DNA from: Thermomicrobiales bacterium
GTDB taxonomy: Bacteria; Chloroflexota; Chloroflexia; Thermomicrobiales; CFX8
Reading direction: 5' to 3'
DNA: 64,000 nucleotides
NCBI GenBank assembly: GCA_037045155.1
Contig: JBAOIG010000005.1
Coordinates: 620,001 to 684,000 of the forward strand
The notes beneath the pieces were generated by a model, which saw only the letters and a program-made list of their open reading frames with translations, had not been told where the DNA came from and searched no databases. The stretch's first letter is position 1. Each line of letters starts with the position of its first letter. Made by a program: the position numbers and the translations under genes. Below, one piece after another: positions 1 to 8,498 of this stretch.

Positions 1-790
1 CCCAGCCGAAAAGCAGCAGTATTGCCGCGATCAGCAGCGCGCCTGCGGCAATTCCCTTTGTCCAGAGATACGTCGCCACCCGCCATCCCCACGGCTTCGG
101 GTGGTGGACGTCGTAGACGACTTTCGTGTCACCGGGGCCAACCAGCGGCTCGTTGGCCTGCTTTGCCTCCTTCGGCCGGCCATCCGGCCGGATCTCGCCC
201 CACAGGTAGGCGTTGTCCCACGACAGCGCCTCGGGGGTGAGGCTGGCGTCATCGGCGCCGAGGTAGAACAGCTTCGGTCTGGTGCCCTGCTCCGGCTTGC
301 GGACCGATACGTTCTCGCGCGAGATCAGCTGGTGGATCTCGCTGGTTGGGTCGTCGATGTCACCTGCGATAATCGCCTTGGCCGGACAGACGACGACGCA
401 AGCCGGCAGCAGGTTCTGGTCGACCCGATGGGCGCAGTAGTTACATTTCGCGGCCGTGTTGGTGAACGGGTCGATATAGATCGCGTCGTACGGACACGCT
501 TGCATGCACGATTTGCAGCCGATGCAACGGCTCGCGTCGAAGTCGACAATGCCATCTGGCCGGCGATAGAGCGCCTTCGTCGGGCAGATCTCGATGCAGG
601 GGGCGTTGTCGCAGTGGTTACAGCGCTCGACGGTGAAGAACCGCCGCGTATTGGGGAACTCCCCCTTCTCTGTGTACTTCACCCAGGTGCGGAAGACGCC
701 GAGCGGCACTTCGTTCTCGGATTTGCAGGCGACGGTGCAAGCGTGGCAGCCGATGCACTTGCGATGGTCGATAACGAATCCGTAGCGCAT
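1..790 (-). CDS. 4Fe-4S dicluster electron-transfer protein, probably fused to an NrfD/PsrC membrane domain (partial)
   Basis: The gene runs off the left edge; 263 residues are visible from ATG at 790, which follows a GAGGGG ribosome site. Four clusters of cysteines (C12/15/18/22, C57/60/65/69, C89/92/95/99, C116/119/131/135) are the 16-Cys, four-[4Fe-4S] pattern of the DmsB/NrfC/PsrB family. These subunits pass electrons between a molybdopterin enzyme and a membrane quinol subunit. Around residues 235-263 the chain enters a hydrophobic segment (PWGWRVATYLW then KGIAAGALLIAAILLLFGW) that looks like the first helix of NrfD/PsrC, so this is probably an Fe-S/NrfD fusion. It is the last visible gene of a leftward group with menA, ubiE and a CsoR-family regulator, which fits menaquinone-linked anaerobic or sulfur respiration. 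The substrate cannot be told from this part. Confidence 0.85.
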   Translation of the reverse strand, partial: MRYGFVIDHRKCIGCHACTVACKSENEVPLGVFRTWVKYTEKGEFPNTRRFFTVERCNHCDNAPCIEICPTKALYRRPDGIVDFDASRCIGCKSCMQACPYDAIYIDPFTNTAAKCNYCAHRVDQNLLPACVVVCPAKAIIAGDIDDPTSEIHQLISRENVSVRKPEQGTRPKLFYLGADDASLTPEALSWDNAYLWGEIRPDGRPKEAKQANEPLVGPGDTKVVYDVHHPKPWGWRVATYLWTKGIAAGALLIAAILLLFGW

Positions 791-928
791 TGCGATTGCC
801 CCTCGTCTTCGCAGTCCGTTGCGTCAGTTTGCTCGCGGCGTGGGGGCATCGTCGCACGATCGCGCCGAATGCGATAGAGCGCCCGACGTTTACCGATGTC
901 AGTGGTGGACCGGCGTCCATCAGACGCG

Positions 929-1213
929 TTAGCGGGTCAGCCGCGAGACCATGCTGACCATCTGAGCTACCGCCTTCTCCGGCGAAGGGTACTCGTCCGG
1001 GTTGCGCAGGCAGTGCAGGGCAAACTCTTCGAGCAGTTCGGTCGAGAGCGAGTGGCTGGCAGAGCGCATCGCGCTGATTTGCGTCATCACATCGCTGCAG
1101 TCGCGGCCTTCGTCGATCATCTTCTGAATGCCACGCGCCTGCCCCTCGATCCGCTTGAGGCGCTGGATCATGTCTTCGCGTATGTCGGCGTCGAGCCGAT
1201 CGATCGATGGCAT
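929..1213 (-). CDS. CsoR/CstR-family (DUF156) metal- or persulfide-sensing repressor
   Basis: 94 residues, all-helical, of normal length for the family. The cysteines lie at C39 and C68, the 29-residue spacing of CsoR C36/C65 and of CstR C31/C60. The residue that should be the copper-ligand His (CsoR H61, four before the second Cys) is Phe64 here. Loss of this His with both Cys kept is the pattern of CstR, which senses persulfides, rather than of copper-sensing CsoR; this is inference from residues only. A perfect 19-bp palindrome with the family's CCCC/GGGG core lies 35-53 bp before the start. The Fe-S protein follows on the same strand after 138 bp, so it is the likely target together with the gene itself. 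Confidence 0.88.
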   Translation of the reverse strand: MPSIDRLDADIREDMIQRLKRIEGQARGIQKMIDEGRDCSDVMTQISAMRSASHSLSTELLEEFALHCLRNPDEYPSPEKAVAQMVSMVSRLTR

Positions 1214-1247
1214 CGGCTGGGCGACTCCTATCGAATCTGATTCCTAC

Positions 1248-1266
1248 CATACCCCTGTGGGGTATG
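1248..1266. promoter_or_regulatory. CsoR/CstR-type operator palindrome
   Basis: A perfect inverted repeat, CATACCCC-TGT-GGGGTATG, lies between the 3' end of ubiE and the start of the CsoR/CstR-like gene. ATACCCC/GGGGTAT half-sites are typical of operators of this repressor family, so autoregulation of the downstream gene is likely. Confidence 0.75.
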
Positions 1267-1283
1267 AGTGTGTGAGATGTCCT

Positions 1284-2045
1284 CTACGATGTCAAGCGCG
1301 AAGAATCTCTCCCCACGTCCGGCCGGCGTGCGCGATGGATGGCGATCAGGCCGAGGCCGAATGTGCGGTACTGGATCTCGACGAACCCTGCCCGTCGCAT
1401 CGTCTCCGCCAGTTCCGCGGGACTCGCGAATGCCGCGGCGGAGTCCGGCAGGTAGGCGTAGGCGTCCTTGTCACGGGCAATGATCTGGCCGAGCAGGCGC
1501 GCGACGACACCAAACCCGACGCTGAGCAGGTATCCGACGAGGCCGTCGCGGCGCGACGCCTCCAGGCAGACGACGCGGCCCCCGGGGCGCAGTACCCGGC
1601 ACATCTCCCGAAACGCCTGCTCCTGGTCAGTGACGTTGCGCACGAGAAATCCGCTGGTCACACAGTCGAACGACTCGTCGGCGAATGGCAGCGCCAGTGC
1701 GTCGGCGACGGCGAAGCGCAGGTTCGTGACACCCTCGCGAGTCGCTCGCTCGACGGCGGGAGCGAGCATCTCCGGCACGAAGTCGACGGCGACGACCTCG
1801 CGAGCGCCGAGATGAACGAGCTGGCGGGCAATATCGCCGGTGCCAGCCCCGAGATCGAGCGCAACTGCGCCGGCCGGCTCGGCTGCGCGGGCCGCCACCC
1901 GTTTCCAGTAGCGATGCCTGCCGGCCGTCATCAGGTCGTTCAACAGATCGTAGCGGCCGGCGATCCGGGCGAACATCGACTGGACATAGATCGCCTTGTC
2001 CTCGAGAGGCGGGACGTGGGACGGATGGTGCGTGGGCGTCGGCAT
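1284..2045 (-). CDS. ubiE: Demethylmenaquinone methyltransferase (MenG/UbiE)
   Basis: 253 residues. The protein has the UbiE signature: an early FARIAGRYDLLND motif, SAM-binding motif I ALDLGAGTGDIA near residue 63, and FGVRN/NVTD-type sequence (SGFLVRNVTDQEQAFREM) with CRVLRPGGR after it. It C-methylates demethylmenaquinone to menaquinone. The gene lies 25 bp downstream of menA on the same strand, so the last two steps of menaquinone synthesis are together. The C-terminal tail after IAIHRARRPD is short and unconserved. Confidence 0.93.
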   Translation of the reverse strand: MPTPTHHPSHVPPLEDKAIYVQSMFARIAGRYDLLNDLMTAGRHRYWKRVAARAAEPAGAVALDLGAGTGDIARQLVHLGAREVVAVDFVPEMLAPAVERATREGVTNLRFAVADALALPFADESFDCVTSGFLVRNVTDQEQAFREMCRVLRPGGRVVCLEASRRDGLVGYLLSVGFGVVARLLGQIIARDKDAYAYLPDSAAAFASPAELAETMRRAGFVEIQYRTFGLGLIAIHRARRPDVGRDSSRLTS

Positions 2046-2070
2046 CAGCGGGGTTTCTCCTGCTCTTCAG

Positions 2071-2964
2071 CTACCGGAGGATCGCCAGGGCGATGCCAGC
2101 GGCGTAGAGGGTTCCGAGGACGAGGTGCAACCGGGCGATCCCTTTGACCGCCGGGTGGAGCGCCGCCGGCACAGCTGTCGACTGGAAGCGACGGATGATA
2201 CCCGGGGCCAGTGGCAGCGACAGCAACGCGATGAGCGCTGTCCACGGCACGACGCGCGCGACGACGGCCGCGGCGATGACGACATACGCGCCGCCAAGCA
2301 ACGCCGCCAGCACACGAATCCCCACCTGCCGGCCGGCGACGATGACCAGCGTCCGTCGCCCTTTCGCCGCGTCGCCGACCATGTCACGAATGTTGTTGCC
2401 CAGCAGAATTGCCGCGACGAGGAACGAGACTGGCAGCGCAGCGACGATGACAGCTCCGGTGATCGTCTCCATCTGAACATAATAGCCAAGCCCAACCAGC
2501 AGCAGACCCATCAGAACGAACACCTGCGCCTCGCCGAACGGTGTCCAGGCGATCGCCTTCGGCCCGCCGGAGTAGAGGAACGCGCCCAGCACTGCCACCG
2601 CGCCGACGGCGAGTAGCCAGGGCGAGACGGTCACAACCAGGTAGAGTCCCGACAGGAGCGCCAGCCCCAACGTCACCAACGCCCCGCGCAGGACGGCCTT
2701 GTCGGTCAGATGGCCAAGGACGATGCTGCCGGAATTGCCGACCGATTCGTGCGTGTCCAGCCCACGATGGAAATCCTCATACTCGTTGAGCATATTCGTA
2801 GCGGCCTGGATCAGCACCGAGCAGACGAGCATGGCGAGGAAACGGTCCACGAAGAACACGCCCTCCCAGGCAGCCAGCGCCGAACCGACCAGCACCGGAA
2901 CGGCCCCGGCCGTCAACGTGAATGGCCGGATCAGCGGAAACCAGTTGGCGATATGTTGACGCAC
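2071..2964 (-). CDS. menA: 1,4-dihydroxy-2-naphthoate polyprenyltransferase
   Basis: 297 residues with about eight or nine hydrophobic helices, a UbiA-superfamily membrane prenyltransferase. The first Asp-rich site is NMLNEYEDFHRGLDT followed by GNSGSIV, close to the MenA form N-x-Y-x-D-x(4)-G-x-D. It attaches the polyprenyl tail to DHNA to give demethylmenaquinone, the substrate of the ubiE product encoded next to it. It starts at ATG 2964 and is the first gene of the leftward menA-ubiE-regulator-Fe-S group. Confidence 0.92.
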   Translation of the reverse strand: MRQHIANWFPLIRPFTLTAGAVPVLVGSALAAWEGVFFVDRFLAMLVCSVLIQAATNMLNEYEDFHRGLDTHESVGNSGSIVLGHLTDKAVLRGALVTLGLALLSGLYLVVTVSPWLLAVGAVAVLGAFLYSGGPKAIAWTPFGEAQVFVLMGLLLVGLGYYVQMETITGAVIVAALPVSFLVAAILLGNNIRDMVGDAAKGRRTLVIVAGRQVGIRVLAALLGGAYVVIAAAVVARVVPWTALIALLSLPLAPGIIRRFQSTAVPAALHPAVKGIARLHLVLGTLYAAGIALAILR

Positions 2965-3066
2965 TCGCGCTCCCCCTGTAGCGTGCTCACACGGCGATGA
3001 TGCCGCGCGACTCCACCGTAGAGTATGGCCCGTCGCGATCGCGGCTGACGAGGAGCAACGAGGACG

Positions 3067-3768
3067 ATGTCGAATGAGATTCTGCGCGAACAGCAGACCT
3101 ACTACAACGAGCGATCGGGTGAGTACGACGAGTGGTGGCTGCGCAAGGGTCGCTATGACCGCGGCGAGGCCGAGAACGCCATCTGGTTCGGAGAGCAGGG
3201 GGAAGTCCGTGCCGCATTCGCCGAATTGCCCTGGGGCGGCGATGTCGTCGAGCTGGCCGGCGGCACCGGCATCTGGACTCTCTGGCTAGCGCCGCGCGTC
3301 CGTCGGTTGACTGTGCTGGACGGCTCGCTGGAAATGATCGCCATCAATTCGACTCGAATGCGGGCCGAAGGGCATATCGGTCGTGTCGAGTATCGCCAGC
3401 TCGATCTGTTCGATTGGGCGCCCGAGCGGCAGTACGACGGCATCTTCGTCGGCTATTTTCTCTCGCACGTCCCGGCTGCGACCTATGATCGGTTTCTCGC
3501 GAAGATCGGCGCGGCGCTGAAGCCGGGCGGGCTGTTCGCGATGATCGACGGCCGGCGCGAGGAGCGATCGTCGTCGCCCGACCAACCACCGCCGCCGCCC
3601 GAAACCGAAGTCATGACTCGCCGGCTCAATAGCGGCCAGACCTACCAGATCATCAAGCGCTACGACGACCCGAGTCCGTTCACCTCCGCGCTCGACCAGG
3701 TTGGCATCGACGCCGATGTCCGGACGACCGCAACGCACTTCATCTACGCGACAGGGCGCAAGCGCTAG
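3067..3768 (+). CDS. Class I SAM-dependent methyltransferase
   Basis: 233 residues. Motif I VVELAGGTGIWTLWL at about residue 60, the acidic end of strand 2 (LTVLDGS), and LDLFDWAP then LKPGGLFAMIDGR identify a Methyltransf_25/11-type Rossmann methyltransferase. The N-terminal YYNERSGEYDEWW is typical of small-molecule methyltransferases of this kind. ATG 3067 follows GAGGAGCAACGAGGACG, which supplies a ribosome site. It is divergent from menA and stands alone. The substrate is unknown. Confidence 0.85.
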   Translation: MSNEILREQQTYYNERSGEYDEWWLRKGRYDRGEAENAIWFGEQGEVRAAFAELPWGGDVVELAGGTGIWTLWLAPRVRRLTVLDGSLEMIAINSTRMRAEGHIGRVEYRQLDLFDWAPERQYDGIFVGYFLSHVPAATYDRFLAKIGAALKPGGLFAMIDGRREERSSSPDQPPPPPETEVMTRRLNSGQTYQIIKRYDDPSPFTSALDQVGIDADVRTTATHFIYATGRKR

Positions 3769-3852
3769 CATCTCGCCGCTATCCGACGTGGACACGGTTG
3801 ACGCATGCCTGATTGCGCCGGCCACGTCCACGCGCCCACCAGACTCCCACGT

Positions 3853-3880
3853 GCGCGGTACGTAATCCTTCGTACCGCGC
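3853..3880. terminator. Hairpin downstream of the methyltransferase gene
   Basis: A perfect 10-bp stem (GCGCGGTACG / CGTACCGCGC) with an 8-nt loop lies 85 bp after the methyltransferase stop. No clear T-run follows. It is a plausible terminator or stability hairpin. Confidence 0.5.
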
Positions 3881-4001
3881 AATACACAATCATGGCCTTC
3901 GTGATTACGTGAATCTCACGATGTCACGCTGTGTCTTGCCGCCTACTCTCAATGCATCGATACGGAACCGCATCGCAAGAGAGCCAGAAAGGGGCAAGAC
4001 G

Positions 4002-4640
4002 ATGCAATCAACGACCAGCCACCCGCAACGGCACGTCGACATCCGCCACGTCCGGTTCGCAGCAGTAGTCACCGGGATCCTCCTTGCCAGCCTCATCCTG
4101 ATCGCTGTGCGTCGCAACGCAGACACAACCGAGCCGATCCTCGTTGCGCCGGCAGTGACAGCGCCCATCGCTGGCATGCCCAGTAACACCGCCATGACAT
4201 TCGAGTCAATCCGCTTCCTCGAGCAGAACACCTACCTGCCAGACGGTACTGCCGCGCCGGCCACAGACTACTCGCTCGACTGGAAGCGCTTTGTGGGGGC
4301 TAACAGCGTCATCGGCGCCCGGACCGACCCGATTATTTCAATGGGACGCCAGCGCTTCATCGACGCGAACACCTACCTGCCGGGCTACACAGACAAGCAG
4401 TCCAGCCAGACACTGAGCGGAGACGAGATCCGCATGCTGGAGCAGAATCTGTATCTACCCGGAGACGGCAACGGATACGTGAACTTTGAAACGCCGCCGC
4501 TTGCGACCGTCGATCACTCGGATCTCAAAGCCTATTTCTCGGATGGTCTGGGCCAGGGCTGGGTCCCAAACGGCAAGCCAACCATCGCCTCAGACATTAC
4601 GGCCAGCCGGGGACAACGCGGCGCCGCGTCGCGACGCTAG
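4002..4640 (+). CDS. Membrane-anchored protein with three FLEQNTYLP-type repeats, function unknown
   Basis: 212 residues from ATG 4002, chosen because GAAAGGGGCAAGACG precedes it; the longer upstream reading is not needed. Residues about 19-38 form one membrane helix (FAAVVTGILLASLILIAV), so the rest probably faces outside. The exported part holds three imperfect repeats about 45-65 residues apart: IRFLEQNTYLPDG, QRFIDANTYLPGY and IRMLEQNLYLPGD. I do not recognise the family. The repeat (R-x-hydrophobic-E/D-x-N-x-YLP) suggests a short binding or packing module. The gene stands alone between two hairpins. Confidence 0.75.
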   Translation: MQSTTSHPQRHVDIRHVRFAAVVTGILLASLILIAVRRNADTTEPILVAPAVTAPIAGMPSNTAMTFESIRFLEQNTYLPDGTAAPATDYSLDWKRFVGANSVIGARTDPIISMGRQRFIDANTYLPGYTDKQSSQTLSGDEIRMLEQNLYLPGDGNGYVNFETPPLATVDHSDLKAYFSDGLGQGWVPNGKPTIASDITASRGQRGAASRR

Positions 4641-4659
4641 TGCGAGCGCCAGGCGCCAC

Positions 4660-4699
4660 CGACGACACCCGTGGACAATGACGTCCGCGGGTGTCGTCG
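4660..4699. terminator. Long hairpin after the repeat-protein gene
   Basis: A perfect 12-bp stem (CGACGACACCCG / CGGGTGTCGTCG) continues after one T-G pair into an inner 4-bp stem GGAC/GTCC. It lies 20 bp after the stop codon. No T-run follows, so it may stop transcription or protect the mRNA end. Confidence 0.6.
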
Positions 4700-5026
4700 T
4701 GTTGGCTGGCGCGCAGTCGCGCGATGGCGACGTCGGTGACCCGTCAGTTAGCGCGCTGTCTGGAGATCGAGCGCGCAGCGACTGCTAGTGGTCGCGACTT
4801 GGCTGATGCTGATCGCCCAGCCCGCGACGGAACATCTCCGGGCATCGCGTCTCGCGTCGTGCCGATCTGGTTCCACTGGGATTCGGAACGTCCGTGGCCT
4901 TCACTTGCCGCGGACGTTGTCGTTGGCACGAGTTTCGCAACTGTTGCGTTGCGGATCACCGGGAAGTCCGGTACCCTCCCCGTCGGATGTCCGACCGGGA
5001 AGCCGACTGAATGAAGGAGGACAGCA
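4700..5026. other. Non-coding gap upstream of osmC
   Basis: I see no convincing gene here. Open frames in this gap show no family signature. An AAGGAGG-type ribosome site (GAAGGAGGACAGC) ends the gap just before the osmC ATG. I see no clear palindrome or sigma-70 promoter. Confidence 0.5.
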
Positions 5027-5464
5027 ATGGCAGGAACCACCAAGACAGCGAACGTCACCTGGGCTGGCGGTCTGTTTGATGGCAAGGGGACGATCAACAG
5101 CGTCGGCAGTGGCGCGATCTCGAGCCTCGGCGTCAACTGGAAGAACCGCGCTGAGGCCGAGGAGGGCACCAGCCCGGAGGAGCTGATCGCGGCCGCCAAC
5201 GCGGCATGTTTTGCGATGGCCCTCTCGGCCGGCCTGGCTGGCGCCGGCCACGCGCCGGAGAAGCTCGACGTCACCGCGAAGTGCACGTTCGGGCTCGACG
5301 GCGGGCCGAAGATCACGACGATGGATCTCCATGTCGTCGGCACAGTCCCTGGCATGAGCGCCGAGGCGTTCAAGGAAGCCGCCGCTGGCGCTGGCGTCAA
5401 CTGCCCGGTTTCGTCCGCGATGAAGGGCAACGTCACCTTCAACGTGACCGCCGAGCTCGCCTAG
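5027..5464 (+). CDS. osmC: OsmC/Ohr-family peroxiredoxin
   Basis: 145 residues, the usual size. The N-terminal Cys is in SPEELIAAANAACFAMAL and the second in GVNCPVSSAM, the two-cysteine active site that reduces organic hydroperoxides. The reading VTWAGGLFDGKGTINSVGSG matches the OsmC rather than the Ohr branch. ATG 5027 has a strong AAGGAGG site 7 nt upstream. It is monocistronic, with a terminator hairpin 33 bp after the stop. It probably acts in the cytoplasm against lipid and organic peroxides. Confidence 0.92.
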   Translation: MAGTTKTANVTWAGGLFDGKGTINSVGSGAISSLGVNWKNRAEAEEGTSPEELIAAANAACFAMALSAGLAGAGHAPEKLDVTAKCTFGLDGGPKITTMDLHVVGTVPGMSAEAFKEAAAGAGVNCPVSSAMKGNVTFNVTAELA

Positions 5465-5496
5465 CACCGTCTTGCTTCACATCCCGCGATAGTGGC

Positions 5497-5521
5497 AAGG
5501 GCGAACCATGTGTTCGCCCTT
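5497..5521 (+). terminator. Hairpin terminator of osmC
   Basis: A perfect 10-bp stem AAGGGCGAAC / GTTCGCCCTT with a 5-nt loop, starting 32 bp after the osmC stop. A weakly T-rich stretch follows. Confidence 0.65.
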
Positions 5522-5624
5522 CGTCATTCCCGTCTCATGCCGGCGCTACCGCGCTGAGCCGCCTGCTCGGATATCATCGCCCGAGTCGTTGAACGCGCGG
5601 CACCGACGGGAGCATTGACCAACT

Positions 5625-7370
5625 ATGGAACAGCCGAACTTCGCGGAATTGCACTATCTCGCGACAACAGCCGAGTGGCGCCTCGACCGCTACTACACCT
5701 GGGACCTCATGACGGAGCTGCTCCGCGGATGGGTCGCGACGTGGCCGAGCCTGGCGACGATGTCGAGCATCGGAACGAGTGGCGAAGGACGAGACATCTG
5801 GGTCGTAACCGTCACGAACCAGGCGACTAGACCCGATCACGAAAAGCCGGCCTACTACATTGACGCCAACATCCACGCCGCCGAGGTCATGACATCGTCT
5901 GTTGCGCTAGCCACGATCCATTATCTGCTGACCAACTACGAACGAGATCCCTCCGTGCGCCGGCTCGTCGATGAGACCACCCTCTACGTCGTTCCGCGTA
6001 TCTCCGTCGATGGCAGCGAGCAGTTCCTGACCACCAGCGAGGCAGTGCGATCCTCAACGGTTCCGTTCCCGGCCAACCTGCCAGAGTCCGCTCACGAAGG
6101 GCTCGAGCCGCAGGATATCGACGGCGATGGGTTGATCGGGTCGATGCGGATCAAGGATCCGGCGGGACCGTGGAAGGTCTCGGAACGCGACGACCGCATC
6201 ATGCTCCCACGCCGGCCAGATGAGTACGGTGGCGAGTACTACTTCGTCCTTCCCGAGGGACTGATCCGCAACTGGAACGGCGGCAAGATCGCGCTCGCGC
6301 CATCGCGGTCCGCGCTCGACTTCAACCGCAACTTCCCGGTGGACTGGCGGCCCCACTGGGAGCAGGCCGGATCTGGTCCCTACCCGCTCAGCGAACCGGA
6401 GACAAAGGCGGTCGCCGACTTCCTGCTATCTCACCCGAACGTCCACGGCGCGCAGCTTCACCACACCGCTGCGGGCATGATCCTGCGCGCCTCGGCACGG
6501 TACTCCGACGAAGAGATTCCCCGGCTTGACCGTCGCGCCTACGACGCCATCGGCGCGATCGGATCGGCCACGACCGGGTTTCGCTGCTTTTCTCCGTTCC
6601 ACAGCAATCCCTACCAGCCGGGCAAGCCGTCGTTCGGCATCGAAAGCGACTGGCTCTACGATCACCTCGGAGTCCTCGCGTTCATGACCGAGCTCTGGGG
6701 TCTGGCGCACCGCGCGGGCATTACATGGGACAACTACATCGAGCTGGAGGACGCGCGAACCGAGGAGAGCGATCGCCAGATCTTGCGTCTGCTCGACGAG
6801 GAGGCTGATGGACGTGGCGTGGTTCCCTGGAAATCGTTCGACCATCCTCAGCTTGGGCCGGTCGAGCTGGGAGGGTTCGAAGAAAAGTTCGGCCTGATGA
6901 ATCCGCCCGGACCACTGCTACCCCGCGAGATCGAGCGCGCCGTGCCGTTCGCCATCGGCGCGATGGGTGTCGCCCCACGGCTCCGCGTCATTGATAGCGG
7001 GACGGAGCAGATCGCGGCGGACGTCTGGCGTGTCTGGGCCATCGCTGGCAACGAGGGCTTCCTGCCAACCTGCGGCAGCGAACGCCACCGCGACTCCGGC
7101 GCGAGCCGACCGCTAACCGCCGAGATCTCGCTCCCACCTGGCGCGACACTGCTGCCGGGCAGCGCTCCGGCTACGCAGGCGCTGGAGCATCTGGCCGGCC
7201 GAGTCAGCCAGCACACCAGCTTTCACTTCTCCGCGCGTTATCCCAACCTGAGTCGCGGCCACGTCGAGTGGCTGGTCACCGCGCCAGACGGCACGAGACT
7301 CGAGATCGTTATCCGCGGCGAGAAGGCGGGTGTCTGCCGGGCAGCAGTGACGGTAGGCGCGACATCGTAA
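5625..7370 (+). CDS. M14-family zinc carboxypeptidase-like protein
   Basis: 581 residues. NIHAAEVMTS (H84, E87) gives the H-x-x-E zinc ligands. DFNRNFPVDW carries the substrate-binding Arg, AQLHHTAAG the third zinc His, and FMTELWG the likely catalytic Glu region, in the expected order for M14 peptidases. No signal peptide is seen, so it is probably cytoplasmic. A C-terminal region of about 150 residues beyond the catalytic domain looks beta-rich. Related proteins cut the C-terminal residue of peptides; the substrate here is unknown. It stands alone and ends in a hairpin shared with the convergent LLM gene. Confidence 0.87.
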   Translation: MEQPNFAELHYLATTAEWRLDRYYTWDLMTELLRGWVATWPSLATMSSIGTSGEGRDIWVVTVTNQATRPDHEKPAYYIDANIHAAEVMTSSVALATIHYLLTNYERDPSVRRLVDETTLYVVPRISVDGSEQFLTTSEAVRSSTVPFPANLPESAHEGLEPQDIDGDGLIGSMRIKDPAGPWKVSERDDRIMLPRRPDEYGGEYYFVLPEGLIRNWNGGKIALAPSRSALDFNRNFPVDWRPHWEQAGSGPYPLSEPETKAVADFLLSHPNVHGAQLHHTAAGMILRASARYSDEEIPRLDRRAYDAIGAIGSATTGFRCFSPFHSNPYQPGKPSFGIESDWLYDHLGVLAFMTELWGLAHRAGITWDNYIELEDARTEESDRQILRLLDEEADGRGVVPWKSFDHPQLGPVELGGFEEKFGLMNPPGPLLPREIERAVPFAIGAMGVAPRLRVIDSGTEQIAADVWRVWAIAGNEGFLPTCGSERHRDSGASRPLTAEISLPPGATLLPGSAPATQALEHLAGRVSQHTSFHFSARYPNLSRGHVEWLVTAPDGTRLEIVIRGEKAGVCRAAVTVGATS

Positions 7371-7380
7371 GAGGGAGGGC

Positions 7381-7428
7381 CGCGAGCGGGGGATCGGGCG
7401 CGGCTGCCGCGGACAATCCCCGCTCGCG
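7381..7428. terminator. Hairpin between convergent genes
   Basis: An 11-bp perfect stem (CGCGAGCGGGG / CCCCGCTCGCG) encloses a 26-nt loop that has its own GC-rich pairing. It sits between the stops of the M14 peptidase gene and the LLM oxidoreductase gene and could serve both. Confidence 0.6.
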
Positions 7429-7454
7429 TGATCGACCTGCGGTGCGCTGGCCGC

Positions 7455-8381
7455 TTACTTGAACTGCGGCATCACGTCCTCGATAAACACCTCCAGCGCC
7501 TCCCAGTCCACCGGCGGGCGGAACGCGATATTGAGGGCCGTGACGCCGGCCTCCTGATATTTGGCGATCCGCTCGGCGACCTGGGCGGGGCTGCCGGCCA
7601 GCTGGCCCGAGGGCGTCTGGTGCGGCGTCTTGCGCTTCATCTCCTCGTCGGCCGCGCGCATCACCTCCGGGTCGTCGGACGCGGCCATGAAGAAGCCGAG
7701 CTGGGTGGCGAGCTTCACCTCGGCCGGGTCGCGCCCTTCCTTCTCACACCACTCGCGAAGCACGCTTGCCTTATGGGTGAACGCGCCTGGCCCGACGTAG
7801 GGGATGTTCCAGCCGTCGGCATACTTCGCGGCGATCCGTGCTGTGCGCTTCTCGCCAAGTCCGCCGATCCAGAGCGGCACGGTGCCTTTGACCGGTCGCG
7901 GGCTGATGTACGCATTGGTGAAGTCGAAGTACGCGCCGTGGTGATCCGTGACCTCCTGATTCAGGAAGCTGCGCATCACCTGCATGCCCTCCTCAACCAT
8001 GTCGAGCCGCTGCTTCTGTGGGGCGAACTCGTAGTGAAATGCCTTGAATTCGGGCTCGTGCCAGCCGGCTCCCATGCCAAACTCGAAGCGTCCACCGGAC
8101 AGGTGATCGATCGTCACCGCCGACTTGGCCAGCAGGCCCAGGTTACGGAACGGCGTGGCAAAGACCATGCAGCCGAGCTGGATGTTCTTCGTCTCGCTGG
8201 CCAGCGCGCCAAGCAACGCGACCGCTTCGAAATGCGGGTCCTCATCGCTCGTCGCGCAGTAGAAGTGATCCCAGATCGAGAGCCACCCGAACCCGCGCTC
8301 ATCGGCCAGCGTCCACAGCCGGCGAAGCTCCTCGATCGTGATGTTTTGTTGGCCGACGTGGATGCCGAAGATGATACTCAC
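7455..8381 (-). CDS. LLM-class flavin/F420-dependent oxidoreductase
   Basis: 308 residues of the bacterial-luciferase-like TIM-barrel family. Recognisable parts are WLSIWDHFYC near residue 38, GCMVFATPFRNLGLLAKSA, the RFEFGMGAGWHEPEFKAF block, and VPLWIGGLGEKRTARIAAKYADGWN. The last two match F420-dependent members (TIGR03560-like). It probably oxidises or reduces a small organic compound using F420 or FMN. It starts at ATG 8381 and stands alone. Confidence 0.88.
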   Translation of the reverse strand: MSIIFGIHVGQQNITIEELRRLWTLADERGFGWLSIWDHFYCATSDEDPHFEAVALLGALASETKNIQLGCMVFATPFRNLGLLAKSAVTIDHLSGGRFEFGMGAGWHEPEFKAFHYEFAPQKQRLDMVEEGMQVMRSFLNQEVTDHHGAYFDFTNAYISPRPVKGTVPLWIGGLGEKRTARIAAKYADGWNIPYVGPGAFTHKASVLREWCEKEGRDPAEVKLATQLGFFMAASDDPEVMRAADEEMKRKTPHQTPSGQLAGSPAQVAERIAKYQEAGVTALNIAFRPPVDWEALEVFIEDVMPQFK

Positions 8382-8498
8382 CTGCGCGTCCTTTCATTCT
8401 CCGATCAGTCGCCCGGGCATCGTAGCCGCGTTCGCCCGGCTGTCAACCTGGATAGTCGACCGCAGTGATACTGTCAGCCTTGGTGGGGCCACTGGTTC

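Noticed and set aside
618..1250. A 210-codon minus-strand frame across the Fe-S gene start and the CsoR-like gene
   Set aside because: Both real genes are in other frames with clear family motifs; this frame is a shadow.
2541..2789. Short plus-strand frames opposite menA
   Set aside because: Arg/Pro-rich antisense readings without start signals.
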